A stretch of DNA of 19,232 nucleotides, taken from NCBI GenBank assembly GCA_001563325.1, contig LRSK01000220.1:1-19232 (forward strand), given 5' to 3'. This document shows positions 7,067-14,014 of this stretch, in pieces. Position 1 is the stretch's first letter. Every line of letters begins with the position of its first letter. Source of the stretch: Candidatus Thorarchaeota archaeon SMTZ1-83 (GTDB taxonomy: Archaea; Asgardarchaeota; Thorarchaeia; Thorarchaeales; Thorarchaeaceae). Position numbers and translations under genes: made by a program. The notes beneath the pieces were generated by a model. That model was not told the origin of the DNA, did not search any database, and worked only from the letters and a program-made list of their open reading frames with translations.

Positions 7067-9077
7067 TAGCCACAGCAGCACCCCGCTTGAAGGCTAACAT
7101 CTCCTTGCCATCAAGGACTGCACGTCCAACACCAAGCAGGTTTGAATCCTCGTCAACTATCAGAACTTCCTCGCCAGCGATGATGCTTTGACTTGCATGT
7201 TTGACAAACTTTGCCAGGGCGGATTTCCCTTTGGCAACGAATTCTGCAATGGAACTGTCCATGGTCACAATGTAATCTGGGGATATCCCAAGTTTCAGAA
7301 GCTCCAGGCCACCCACATAAGTAGGTATGAGAAGGCCAGTGTTTGGTACCAGTGTGAATACTATCTCCTCACCTTTCCTGACATGCCGTATCTTTCCAGT
7401 TGTCTTTGAGAAGGTGATTTCGAAGTCCTCCATTTTGGCAAGAGCTTTCGGCTCAATCCCCCATTGGTGTCCGAGCAAAGCACGAACCTTTCTCATCGGC
7501 CAAGAATCAGATTGTGCGTGATCAGATGAGCTTACGCCTAATTCATCTGTCCCTTCCACTGTTTCAATATTGATTTCCCTGCCGAGTATGTCATGAAGCG
7601 CATTGGTGGGAGTATCGCGCGTTAGCCATATTGCTTCCTCATACGAGAGAGTGTGCAAGAATTCTAGCTGTCTCTTCGTAGATGCGTCTAGCGTAGGACT
7701 GTCAACTGTTCTAGAGAACACACACTGCTGGGCAGGATGGACATGCTCTAACTCCCAAGGAATAGCTCCCATGGGTGTCACATAGACGACTATCAGTCTT
7801 TCAGGATCTGTACCTTTGACTAGGTCTGACACGGAGATTGTGGTGTCTGAGAATGGTCTGTCACCGAGATGGGGTACAAGGAGAACAGTGTGTGTCTTTC
7901 GATACGGGTACCTGGCCATCAACCTTCGATGGAACCCGATTATCTCGGGACGCTTTGCTGTTTCCGGTCCAGTCTGGAAGATTGAGGCTGACTTCCCTAC
8001 AGGGCCAACCACATTCAGCTGGTCGTACAGTTCCAACATCGCATCAAGGGCTTCTTGAAGCGCAGGGTGACCCCTAGCACGATTTGCAGTGAGTTCGAAC
8101 AGCTTGCCCTCCTGTATCGCCTGCCTGACCCTTCTCATCTCGGCTGCGCTGACATAGAGATTGTGTTTCATTAGGAGAAGTGCCCTATCATCCTGTTCTG
8201 CATCCTTCAGCTCGTCTGCATTCGTAGAAGCACAGACCGGACATTCACAAGGCAGCTCACTAAGATTCTCAAGGTGAACTGTACCGGACGGTAACAACAT
8301 TCGGTCTGACTCTGCGAATTTCGCGTAAGATGCCGAGTCAAAGAAATCACAACCGAGAAAGGCTGCTTGAGCAAAGAACATGGGATGGCCACAACCAAAA
8401 AGGTGCACTGGTCTATCAAGAGGCAGATGTTGTTTTGCTGCTATGGCGGCTCTCACGATGTCAGCGTAGCGGTAGCTCTCCATTAGTGGCACTAAGCCCC
8501 CGATTGGATGGATATCGAAGTCCATTGAGGCAAGAGCCTTTGCAGATGCCTCCCTTAAGTCCGGATAGATCCCGCCCTGCACTGTTCCCGCAAGCAGCAT
8601 GCCACCCTTCTCATTCTGTGATAAACGTGCGCGTTCGAGAGAAATCTTGACATCTTCCTCCACCTTTGACCTACCGACTTTGGGGTCCGAGAACGCATCG
8701 AGAATCGTACCTATGTCCGAGCCTATCTCTCTCTGGAACCTCACTATCTCTAGGGGATCAATCTCTCCGTCGGGTAAGCCATGGAGGTACATCTGGAAAG
8801 TGCCTGAATCAGTCATGACCGGACCGTCAAACTCGAGGAGACTGTGGACTCCTTCACCAAGTGCCTTCTTCCTAAATCGATCGTGCGAGTTGATGATATA
8901 GGAGTTGGTGATTATCATTTGGAATCTGAAATCGCTTACTAACTCGGTAGGTCGGATTGTGGACTTCCCCGGATGAACAACCGGCATCAAGAGTGGGGTC
9001 TTCACAGTGCCATGTTTGGTTGTGAACCTACCTCCGCGTGCTAGCCCATCCTTTGCACGTACTTCGAAGTTGCTCAT
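7044..9077 (-). CDS. tgtA: Archaeosine tRNA-guanine(15) transglycosylase with degenerate ArcS-like insert and PUA domain
   Basis: The enzyme exchanges guanine 15 in the tRNA D-loop for preQ0, the first tRNA step of archaeosine synthesis. In the 677-residue product the catalytic domain has the Asp of TDSGTFQ (D90), GTVQGG (164-169), FDSASY (D247), and a zinc site C277-x-C279-x2-C282...H305. These match the archaeal enzyme spacing. Residues about 380-460 resemble the DUF5591 domain of ArcS: LLVPHLGDRPFSDT and VTPMGAIPWELEHVHP align with the ArcS P-C-x2-K-P-Y-S and S-P-L-G-x-x-P-R-E-L patterns, but the Cys and Lys are lost. A PUA domain closes the protein (about 598-677). Start is ATG at 9077 after an AAGGTCG-like site; an in-frame ATG at 9140 would add 21 atypical residues. 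It diverges from hflX. Confidence 0.92.
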   Translation of the reverse strand: MSNFEVRAKDGLARGGRFTTKHGTVKTPLLMPVVHPGKSTIRPTELVSDFRFQMIITNSYIINSHDRFRKKALGEGVHSLLEFDGPVMTDSGTFQMYLHGLPDGEIDPLEIVRFQREIGSDIGTILDAFSDPKVGRSKVEEDVKISLERARLSQNEKGGMLLAGTVQGGIYPDLREASAKALASMDFDIHPIGGLVPLMESYRYADIVRAAIAAKQHLPLDRPVHLFGCGHPMFFAQAAFLGCDFFDSASYAKFAESDRMLLPSGTVHLENLSELPCECPVCASTNADELKDAEQDDRALLLMKHNLYVSAAEMRRVRQAIQEGKLFELTANRARGHPALQEALDAMLELYDQLNVVGPVGKSASIFQTGPETAKRPEIIGFHRRLMARYPYRKTHTVLLVPHLGDRPFSDTTISVSDLVKGTDPERLIVVYVTPMGAIPWELEHVHPAQQCVFSRTVDSPTLDASTKRQLEFLHTLSYEEAIWLTRDTPTNALHDILGREINIETVEGTDELGVSSSDHAQSDSWPMRKVRALLGHQWGIEPKALAKMEDFEITFSKTTGKIRHVRKGEEIVFTLVPNTGLLIPTYVGGLELLKLGISPDYIVTMDSSIAEFVAKGKSALAKFVKHASQSIIAGEEVLIVDEDSNLLGVGRAVLDGKEMLAFKRGAAVATRHSREL

Positions 9078-9142
9078 CTTTCGACCTTCTGGTGTCCACC
9101 GATATGTACCCAAGAATCTTTCTCTATGCCACCAATGCAACG

Positions 9143-9149
9143 CTTTAAG
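9143..9149 (+). promoter_or_regulatory. Candidate TATA box for hflX
   Basis: CTTTAAG lies 26-32 bases before the ATG at 9175, which places the expected start of transcription almost at the start codon. No Shine-Dalgarno-like sequence precedes that ATG, so a leaderless or near-leaderless mRNA is plausible. On the other strand, GGTACATATCGG (about 9100-9111) could serve tgtA. Confidence 0.4.
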
Positions 9150-9174
9150 ACTGATTCACGAGGCCTAGTCTACA

Positions 9175-10458
9175 ATGACGGTTGAAAGAGCGCTACTAAT
9201 TCAAAGGCGGGCTCACAATGAGCCGAACCTATTGGATGAGTTCGAAGCTCTAGCCCTGACAGCAGGCTATTCAGTGGCAAAGTCGTATGACATAGTCAGT
9301 ACTCCGTCGGCACGCTATGCCATCCGAAGCGGAAAGGTCGAGGAGATCGCCACTTGGATTGAAATCAACCAGCCTGATGTTGTGCTCTTCTCACCGCGTC
9401 TTACATCCGGACAGGTCTTCCGTTTGATGGAACGTTGGGAAGTTGAGGTCCGCGACAGAACACAGCTGATTCTTGAGATATTCGATAGACAGGCGCGGAC
9501 GCCACAGGCCAAGCTCCAAATTGAGCAAGCTCGTTTGAGGTATGAACTACCGTTCGAACGTCATCAGATCAGAATGCGTCTCCAGAAAGAACATACTGGG
9601 GACAGACCTATTGCCGAGCAGATCGGCGCCGGTGAAGACCTTCTAAACCTCCGTATTCATCAGATTCGAAAGCGAATTGCTGTCATCCAGGAAAAGCTGG
9701 ATTCCATATCCAAGGCGCAAGGGCTCAAGAAGAGGAAAAGGTCAAAGAAGGGCTTCCTCGAGGTCACATTGGCAGGCTACACGAATGCGGGTAAGAGCAC
9801 CCTCCATAGAGCGCTGACAGGCTCAGAAGTGGAGGTAGCAGACAAGCTCTTCACTACTCTGTCAACAAAGTCCACAGAATTGCCGCTGGAGGGTCGCAAG
9901 GTTGTCCTCACAGATTCTGTCGGCTTCATCAGTGACCTGCCTAGGTCACTTCTTCAGGCATTCAATACGACATTGATGGAAATCGGAGAGGCAGATGTCA
10001 TCGTTCTCGTCGTTGACGGAAGCGATTCTCTTGCAGAGATGAGGCGCAAACTGGATACTTGCCTAGAAACCTTCACGCAAATTGGAGTCAACGGCATCTC
10101 CTCGGTTGTTGCAGTCAACAAGATTGACCTCTTGGAAGAAGGAGCGATTCAAGAACGACTTGAAATCGTCAATGACGAATCACTTCGCGGTGTACCAATA
10201 TCCGCCTTGAAGAACACCAACCTAGAAGAGCTGGTGCAAGTCATCGACTCCAACCTGCCTTCTCTGACACGATATCTTCTCACACTACCCTATAGTGACG
10301 AAACGATGTCCCTTGTGTCCCAACTGCACGACATGTCTTCAGTACGGAATCAGGATTTCGCTGGTGGAACTGTCCATGTGGAGGTCATCCTCAGCGCAGA
10401 GATGGTACAGAAACTTGAGAGTGAGCTTCCAGTCGGTTCTCTCAAGAGAATCGACTAA
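9175..10458 (+). CDS. hflX: HflX-family ribosome-associated GTPase
   Basis: HflX is a translational GTPase-like factor that binds the large ribosomal subunit and helps split or rescue stalled ribosomes. The 427-residue protein has the HflX N-terminal domain (about 1-140, with QARTPQAKLQIEQARLRYEL at 106-125). A helical linker (about 155-190, basic KKRKRSKK at its end) leads to the G domain: G1 GYTNAGKST (201-209), G2 threonines in FTTLSTKST (226-234), G3 D247-S-V-G (usually D-T-V-G), G4 NKID (315-318) and G5 SAL (343-345). A C-terminal domain of about 60 residues follows. The start is ATG at 9175; the TATA-like box and lack of a ribosome-binding sequence suggest a leaderless transcript. It is followed after 75 bases by the metF-like gene. 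The gap has its own A/T-rich box (about 10475-10484), so it is probably a separate unit. Confidence 0.93.
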   Translation: MTVERALLIQRRAHNEPNLLDEFEALALTAGYSVAKSYDIVSTPSARYAIRSGKVEEIATWIEINQPDVVLFSPRLTSGQVFRLMERWEVEVRDRTQLILEIFDRQARTPQAKLQIEQARLRYELPFERHQIRMRLQKEHTGDRPIAEQIGAGEDLLNLRIHQIRKRIAVIQEKLDSISKAQGLKKRKRSKKGFLEVTLAGYTNAGKSTLHRALTGSEVEVADKLFTTLSTKSTELPLEGRKVVLTDSVGFISDLPRSLLQAFNTTLMEIGEADVIVLVVDGSDSLAEMRRKLDTCLETFTQIGVNGISSVVAVNKIDLLEEGAIQERLEIVNDESLRGVPISALKNTNLEELVQVIDSNLPSLTRYLLTLPYSDETMSLVSQLHDMSSVRNQDFAGGTVHVEVILSAEMVQKLESELPVGSLKRID

Positions 10459-10533
10459 TACATCTGACCAAAGAGATTAAGTTAGACCTGGAGGTGTCCG
10501 CCATTCAATACATCGAATGAACGAGAGATTCTC

Positions 10534-11469
10534 ATGCTTCCAAAGACTCACCTAAGGGAACTACTAGAGCGCGGTCATTTTGTAGTGACAGCCGAAGTCG
10601 GGCCTCCTCAAGGTTCTGATGCAGCTTTGGTGGCTGAGCGAGTTGAAATGATCAGGAATCACTGTGATGCGATAAACGTCACAGATAATCCTCTGGGCGT
10701 CCCACGGATGAGCAGCTTGGCCTGCGCTCGTCTCATAATAGACGCGGGTGTTGAGCCGATAATGCATATAGCGACTCGCAGCCGGAGTGAGATGTTGCTC
10801 CAAAGCGAGCTCTTCGGTGCGTCTGCACTTGGAATCCGAAATCTGCTGTTCATCACTGGTGATGAAGCCGTGGCGAAGGTTGAGCCACGGTCAGGTATAG
10901 TGCCAGAGATGGACTCAGTAGGAGGTCTAGGGCTAGCCAGCACGCTGATGAAAGGTACGAACTCCGAGGGAGAGGAAATCGCAGGTTCCCCGTCCTTCTT
11001 CCTAGGATCTACTTTCAATCCCTACGCACAGTCAACGGACGAGGAAATCCGTCGGATTGAACAGAAGCGCAATGCAGGTGCTCAGTTCTTCCAGACTCAG
11101 GCCGTGTACGGAGTCGAGCGGTTCCGAGACTTCACGGAAAAGATAGAGAATCTTGATGTGAGAGTGCTTGCAGGAATAGTACCCCTTCAGGGGTCTGAGA
11201 TGGCAGAATACATGAACACACACGTTCCTGGTATTCAGATATCTGACGCAATCATTGCCCGGCTCCGTGATGCTGAAGAGGGTCTGGCGGATGAAGAACT
11301 CCTGAATGCAGGCAGAGCTGAGGGACTTCTCATTGCAGCAGAAACCGTAGACGAGATTCGCAGCCTGAAGGGAGTGGACGGAATTCACATAATGGGTATT
11401 GGATGGTACGAGAGCATTCTACAGACAGTGGAGCGTTCCAGACTTCACCCAAGACCAACAAGAGGATGA
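10534..11469 (+). CDS. MetF-like 5,10-methylene-tetrahydropterin reductase
   Basis: A flavin-dependent TIM barrel that reduces methylene-pterin to methyl-pterin. The 311-residue protein has TAEVGPP at 19-25, where E21 corresponds to the catalytic Glu of the MetF family. It also has AINVTDNP (46-53), LLFITGD (104-110), GSTFNPYAQ (158-166), and FFQTQAVY (185-192), equivalent to the family's substrate-binding F-x-Q-T/P strand. Archaea with tetrahydromethanopterin normally use the unrelated F420-dependent Mer, so a MetF-type enzyme beside mtrH and mtrA suggests that this lineage makes the methyl group either on tetrahydrofolate or on a pterin with MetF. No partner such as MetV is visible. It heads the methyl-transfer run, with mtrH-like 1 starting 6 bases after its stop. 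The start at 10534 is the first ATG; its ribosome-binding sequence is weak. Confidence 0.85.
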   Translation: MLPKTHLRELLERGHFVVTAEVGPPQGSDAALVAERVEMIRNHCDAINVTDNPLGVPRMSSLACARLIIDAGVEPIMHIATRSRSEMLLQSELFGASALGIRNLLFITGDEAVAKVEPRSGIVPEMDSVGGLGLASTLMKGTNSEGEEIAGSPSFFLGSTFNPYAQSTDEEIRRIEQKRNAGAQFFQTQAVYGVERFRDFTEKIENLDVRVLAGIVPLQGSEMAEYMNTHVPGIQISDAIIARLRDAEEGLADEELLNAGRAEGLLIAAETVDEIRSLKGVDGIHIMGIGWYESILQTVERSRLHPRPTRG

Positions 11470-11475
11470 AAGACG

Positions 11476-12393
11476 ATGTTTGTCTTCAAAAAGGAACAGA
11501 AATCGTTCGATTTCGGAGGCGTCACAATTGGCGGCCAGCCAGGCGAGAACCCGACGGTCCTCGTAGGAGGTCTATTCTTCGCTGGGCAGCCAATTGTTGA
11601 GGACACGAAGCAGGGCACATTCGACAAGAGCCTGGCCAAGGAATGGATTGACAGCGGAATCAGTATGTCGGAGCAAACCGGACATCCTCTCATAATCCAA
11701 GTGTTTGGTAGGTCTCCTACGGCAATGAACCGCCATCTGCAGTGGTTGGTTGAGAACTTTGATGGGCCTTTCATCTTCGAATCCACATCGGCCAAGACAC
11801 GAACAAGTGCAATCCAGTTTTGCGATGAATCTGGTCTTAGCGACCGTGCCATCTACAACTCCGTTAACATGGCTCTCAAGGAGGATGAGAAGGAAATCCT
11901 GAAGGCAAGCTCAATCAACAATGCAATTGTGCTTGGCTGGTCGCCCAAGAGCGTGCCGTTGAATGAACGGATGGATACAATCAGAGAGCTGGTGTCTGAG
12001 GCCGAGCGTCTTGGAATAGGCAAGATGGCCGTGGATCCTGCAACTATGCCAGTAGGAGCTGGATTCGGCCTTGAGTTCCGGACTACACTTGCAATCAAAT
12101 CGGAAATCGGTCTACCCACATGTCTTGCTCCTCACAATGCTCCGTCTTCTTGGAGCTTCATCAAAGAAGGAGTACTCGGTGATGAGCCGACCTATCTCTC
12201 TGCGGTCGTAGCCTCGACAGTTGCCGCACAACTCTTTGCCACAGACTGCCTGATGTATGGATCGATGGTCAGAACCAAGGCGGTGTTTGCGGCTGTGGCC
12301 CTCATTTCCAATGCCATTCATTCTGCAGCTATAGAGGCAGGTCAAACACTTGGGATTGACAGAGCGCTATTCGAACCCATCACTAAAGAATAG
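11476..12393 (+). CDS. MtrH-like methyltransferase, copy 1 (divergent)
   Basis: A homologue of subunit H of tetrahydromethanopterin S-methyltransferase, the subunit that moves the methyl group between methyl-pterin and the corrinoid protein. In 305 residues it keeps PGENPTVLVGGLFFAGQPIV (22-41), a FDKSLAKEW helix, the TGHP turn, the PFIFEST strand, GLSDRAIYNSVN (about 125-136) and the late APHNAPSSWSF segment. It departs from the family where LAFNPQDPS-type residues are usual (GWSPKSVPLNER here) and in the C-terminal YGPIE region (MYGSMVRTKAVF here). It is therefore the more divergent of the two copies and may use another pterin or partner. GAGGATGA lies a few bases before the ATG. The mtrA-like gene follows after 12 bases. 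Confidence 0.88.
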   Translation: MFVFKKEQKSFDFGGVTIGGQPGENPTVLVGGLFFAGQPIVEDTKQGTFDKSLAKEWIDSGISMSEQTGHPLIIQVFGRSPTAMNRHLQWLVENFDGPFIFESTSAKTRTSAIQFCDESGLSDRAIYNSVNMALKEDEKEILKASSINNAIVLGWSPKSVPLNERMDTIRELVSEAERLGIGKMAVDPATMPVGAGFGLEFRTTLAIKSEIGLPTCLAPHNAPSSWSFIKEGVLGDEPTYLSAVVASTVAAQLFATDCLMYGSMVRTKAVFAAVALISNAIHSAAIEAGQTLGIDRALFEPITKE

Positions 12394-12405
12394 GAATCGG
12401 TTACC

Positions 12406-12792
12406 ATGTCAGGGAACAAGACGAAATGGCCACCAATCTCCGGAGACTTTGAGGTTGGAGACCCCTCAGGTTGTGTGGCAGTCTGCACTCTGGGGAAGAA
12501 GGTTCGCGTTGATGCAGACTATGCAATCATCGGTACCTGCAAGACGGAGAACATCGGCATCGAACGTGTAATTGTCAATGTCATCTCCAACAGTTACGTG
12601 CGTTTTCTAATCCTCGCTGGTCCAGAGGTACCGGGTCACCTCACTGGATCATCTCTAAGGTGTCTCTATGAGCAAGGCATCGATTCGGACACAAGGAAGA
12701 TAATAGATGCCCCAGGTGCAATACCGTACATCGAGAACATACCAATAGAGGCTGTGGAGAGATTCCGGAGTCAGATAGAGTTCGTAATCTGA
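12406..12792 (+). CDS. MtrA-like corrinoid protein, cobalamin-binding domain only
   Basis: A homologue of subunit A of the methanogen methyltransferase, which carries the corrinoid that accepts the methyl group. The 128-residue frame has WPPISGDFEVGDPSGCVAV (8-26), CKTENIGIERVIVNVISNSY (45-64), FLILAGPEVPGHLTGSSL (67-84) and GAIPYIENIPIEAVERF (about 105-121). His78 in GHLTG corresponds to the family's cobalt-ligating His. Methanogen MtrA is about 240 residues with a C-terminal membrane anchor; this frame stops at TGA 12790-12792 right after the cobalamin domain. The next bases, read one frame earlier, continue with what looks like the MtrA tail, so the gene appears shortened by a frame change. 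An mtrH homologue lies on each side. Whether the short protein is functional is open. Confidence 0.88.
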   Translation: MSGNKTKWPPISGDFEVGDPSGCVAVCTLGKKVRVDADYAIIGTCKTENIGIERVIVNVISNSYVRFLILAGPEVPGHLTGSSLRCLYEQGIDSDTRKIIDAPGAIPYIENIPIEAVERFRSQIEFVI

Positions 12793-13065
12793 ATGCAAGG
12801 AATCCGGGGACGTACCCAGAGGAGGCCATTTGGATTGACTTTGCTGCAGTATCAAGACCTGCGACTGCCGTGGCTCTTAGAGCATCAATCTCTCTCTTGC
12901 CTGAGTATCGAGTATCACTTGACCCATCATCTTCAATCGTGGCAAGAAACGAGGCCCGCGCAATCATCGGCCCGCGCAATCATCTCTGTTCATCCGACAT
13001 TCGTGGGTGCTGAAACAAGGGCCACGGATCCTGGAACAATAAGTGTAGGAAAGGAGTTGAAGTAG
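12783..13065 (+). pseudogene. Frame-broken MtrA-like tail with 16-bp tandem duplication
   Basis: Read in the frame of base 12783, this stretch gives RNLNARNPGTYPEEAIWIDF and then about 40 further residues to NEARAII at 12968. The phrase N-P-G-T-Y-P-E-E-A-x-x-I resembles the K-D-P-G-A-F-x-E-E-A-x-V segment after the cobalamin domain of methanogen MtrA. At 12969-12984 the preceding 16 bases are repeated exactly; this shifts the frame and brings a TGA at 13011-13013. Omitting one copy joins NEARAII to SVHPTFVGAETRATDPGTIS and runs to a TAG at 13063-13065, two bases before the next gene's ATG. The frame-1 reading (ATG 12793, 90 residues) is Arg-rich and unlike a natural protein until after the repeat. 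No transmembrane stretch is present even in the repaired tail. Could be true decay, a recent mutation or an assembly error. Confidence 0.65.
12953..12984 (+). repeat. Exact 16-bp tandem duplication
   Basis: The unit GGCCCGCGCAATCATC occurs at 12953-12968 and again at 12969-12984 with no spacer and no mismatch. Sixteen is not a multiple of three, so it acts as a +1 frameshift in the MtrA-like tail. Confidence 0.95.
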
Positions 13066-13066
13066 T

Positions 13067-14002
13067 ATGTTCTTCTTTGAGAAGGAGCAATACATCTACA
13101 ATGTTGGTGGAGTCAAGGTTGGAGGCAATCTTGGGGAAACACCGACTGTGCTTGTTGGCACTATCTTCTATGGCGGTCACAAGATTGTTAGAGATGCCGC
13201 CAAGGGGGAGATTGACAAGAAGACTGCCGAGGACATGATCATCACTCAGATTGAAATGTCTGACACTACTGGGAATCCAGCGATGGTTCAGGTCTTCTCC
13301 GAGTACAACTCAGCCATGGAGAAGTATCTAGACTTCATCGCCGGATTGACAGACGCTCCATTCCTCATCGACTCCACGCAGCCAGGGGTGAGAATAGCAG
13401 GTCTCCGATACACTGAGGAAGTGGGACTTGTCGATAGGGCGGTCTATAACTCTATCAATGTTGCAGCATCGGAGGACGAGATTGAGGCTCTTCGTGACAT
13501 TCGGCATGACTGCGCGATAGTACTGGCCTTCAATCCACAGGACCCGTCAATTGCTGGCCGAAGAGCTGTTCTTGAATCGGGGACAGCAGCTTTCGACCAA
13601 GGACTACTCAGTCTTTGTGAGGACATTGGTGTGACCAAACCACTGATTGACACTGCAATCACTGCCATGGGAGCTGGTGCTGGGTCTGCTGCCTCGTTCA
13701 CTTTCGTGGCCAAGACTATCTATGGACATCCCGTGGGTTCAGGGATTCACAATGCACCATCATCATGGACTTGGCTCCGCAAGTACAGAAAGACGAACAG
13801 GGAAGCCTTCAAGGTCTGTGACATCGCTTCTAATCTCCTGGTGCAGTCTATGGGCGCCAACTTCCTACTCTATGGCCCCATAGAGAACGCCGGCGTTGTC
13901 TTTCCTGCAGTCGCCATGGCTGATATCTTCTCTGCAGAGTCGGCACGCCTTGAAATCGGTTTGGAACCTCCTGAGAGTCATCCTTTCAAGAAGCTACTCT
14001 AA
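13067..14002 (+). CDS. MtrH-like methyltransferase, copy 2 (canonical-looking)
   Basis: The second pterin:corrinoid methyltransferase of the run has 311 residues and is closer to methanogen MtrH than copy 1. It retains GETPTVLVGTIFYGGHKIV (23-41), the MSDTTGNPAMVQV turn, PFLIDST (about 102-108), GLVDRAVYNSINV, IVLAFNPQDPSIAGRRAVLE, the GLLSLCEDIGVTKPLIDTA segment, GIHNAPSSWTWL, and GANFLLYGPIENAGVVFPAV near the C-terminus. GGAG of AAAGGAGTTG lies about 10 bases before the ATG, inside the 3' end of the broken MtrA tail. This implies that the tail and this gene were built as one polycistron. Marker-14 follows after 12 bases. Having two MtrH copies around one corrinoid protein would let two pterins, or opposite directions of transfer, share one carrier; that part is inference. 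Confidence 0.92.
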   Translation: MFFFEKEQYIYNVGGVKVGGNLGETPTVLVGTIFYGGHKIVRDAAKGEIDKKTAEDMIITQIEMSDTTGNPAMVQVFSEYNSAMEKYLDFIAGLTDAPFLIDSTQPGVRIAGLRYTEEVGLVDRAVYNSINVAASEDEIEALRDIRHDCAIVLAFNPQDPSIAGRRAVLESGTAAFDQGLLSLCEDIGVTKPLIDTAITAMGAGAGSAASFTFVAKTIYGHPVGSGIHNAPSSWTWLRKYRKTNREAFKVCDIASNLLVQSMGANFLLYGPIENAGVVFPAVAMADIFSAESARLEIGLEPPESHPFKKLL

Positions 14003-14014
14003 GATGGTGACGAG

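Noticed and set aside
9078..9140. N-terminal extension of the transglycosylase (MHWWHRERF...)
   Set aside because: The family start matches MSNFEVRAKDG at 9077, and the extension covers the promoter region shared with hflX.
12641..12979. 112-residue minus-strand frame across the mtrA end
   Set aside because: It lies antisense to the conserved MtrA sequence, has no recognisable motifs, and runs against the operon direction.
12793..13065. A stand-alone 90-residue protein starting at the ATG fused to the mtrA stop
   Set aside because: The first two thirds are Arg-rich and unlike the neighbouring frame, which reads as good protein. Only the part after the 16-bp repeat is convincing, which points to a frame-broken gene.
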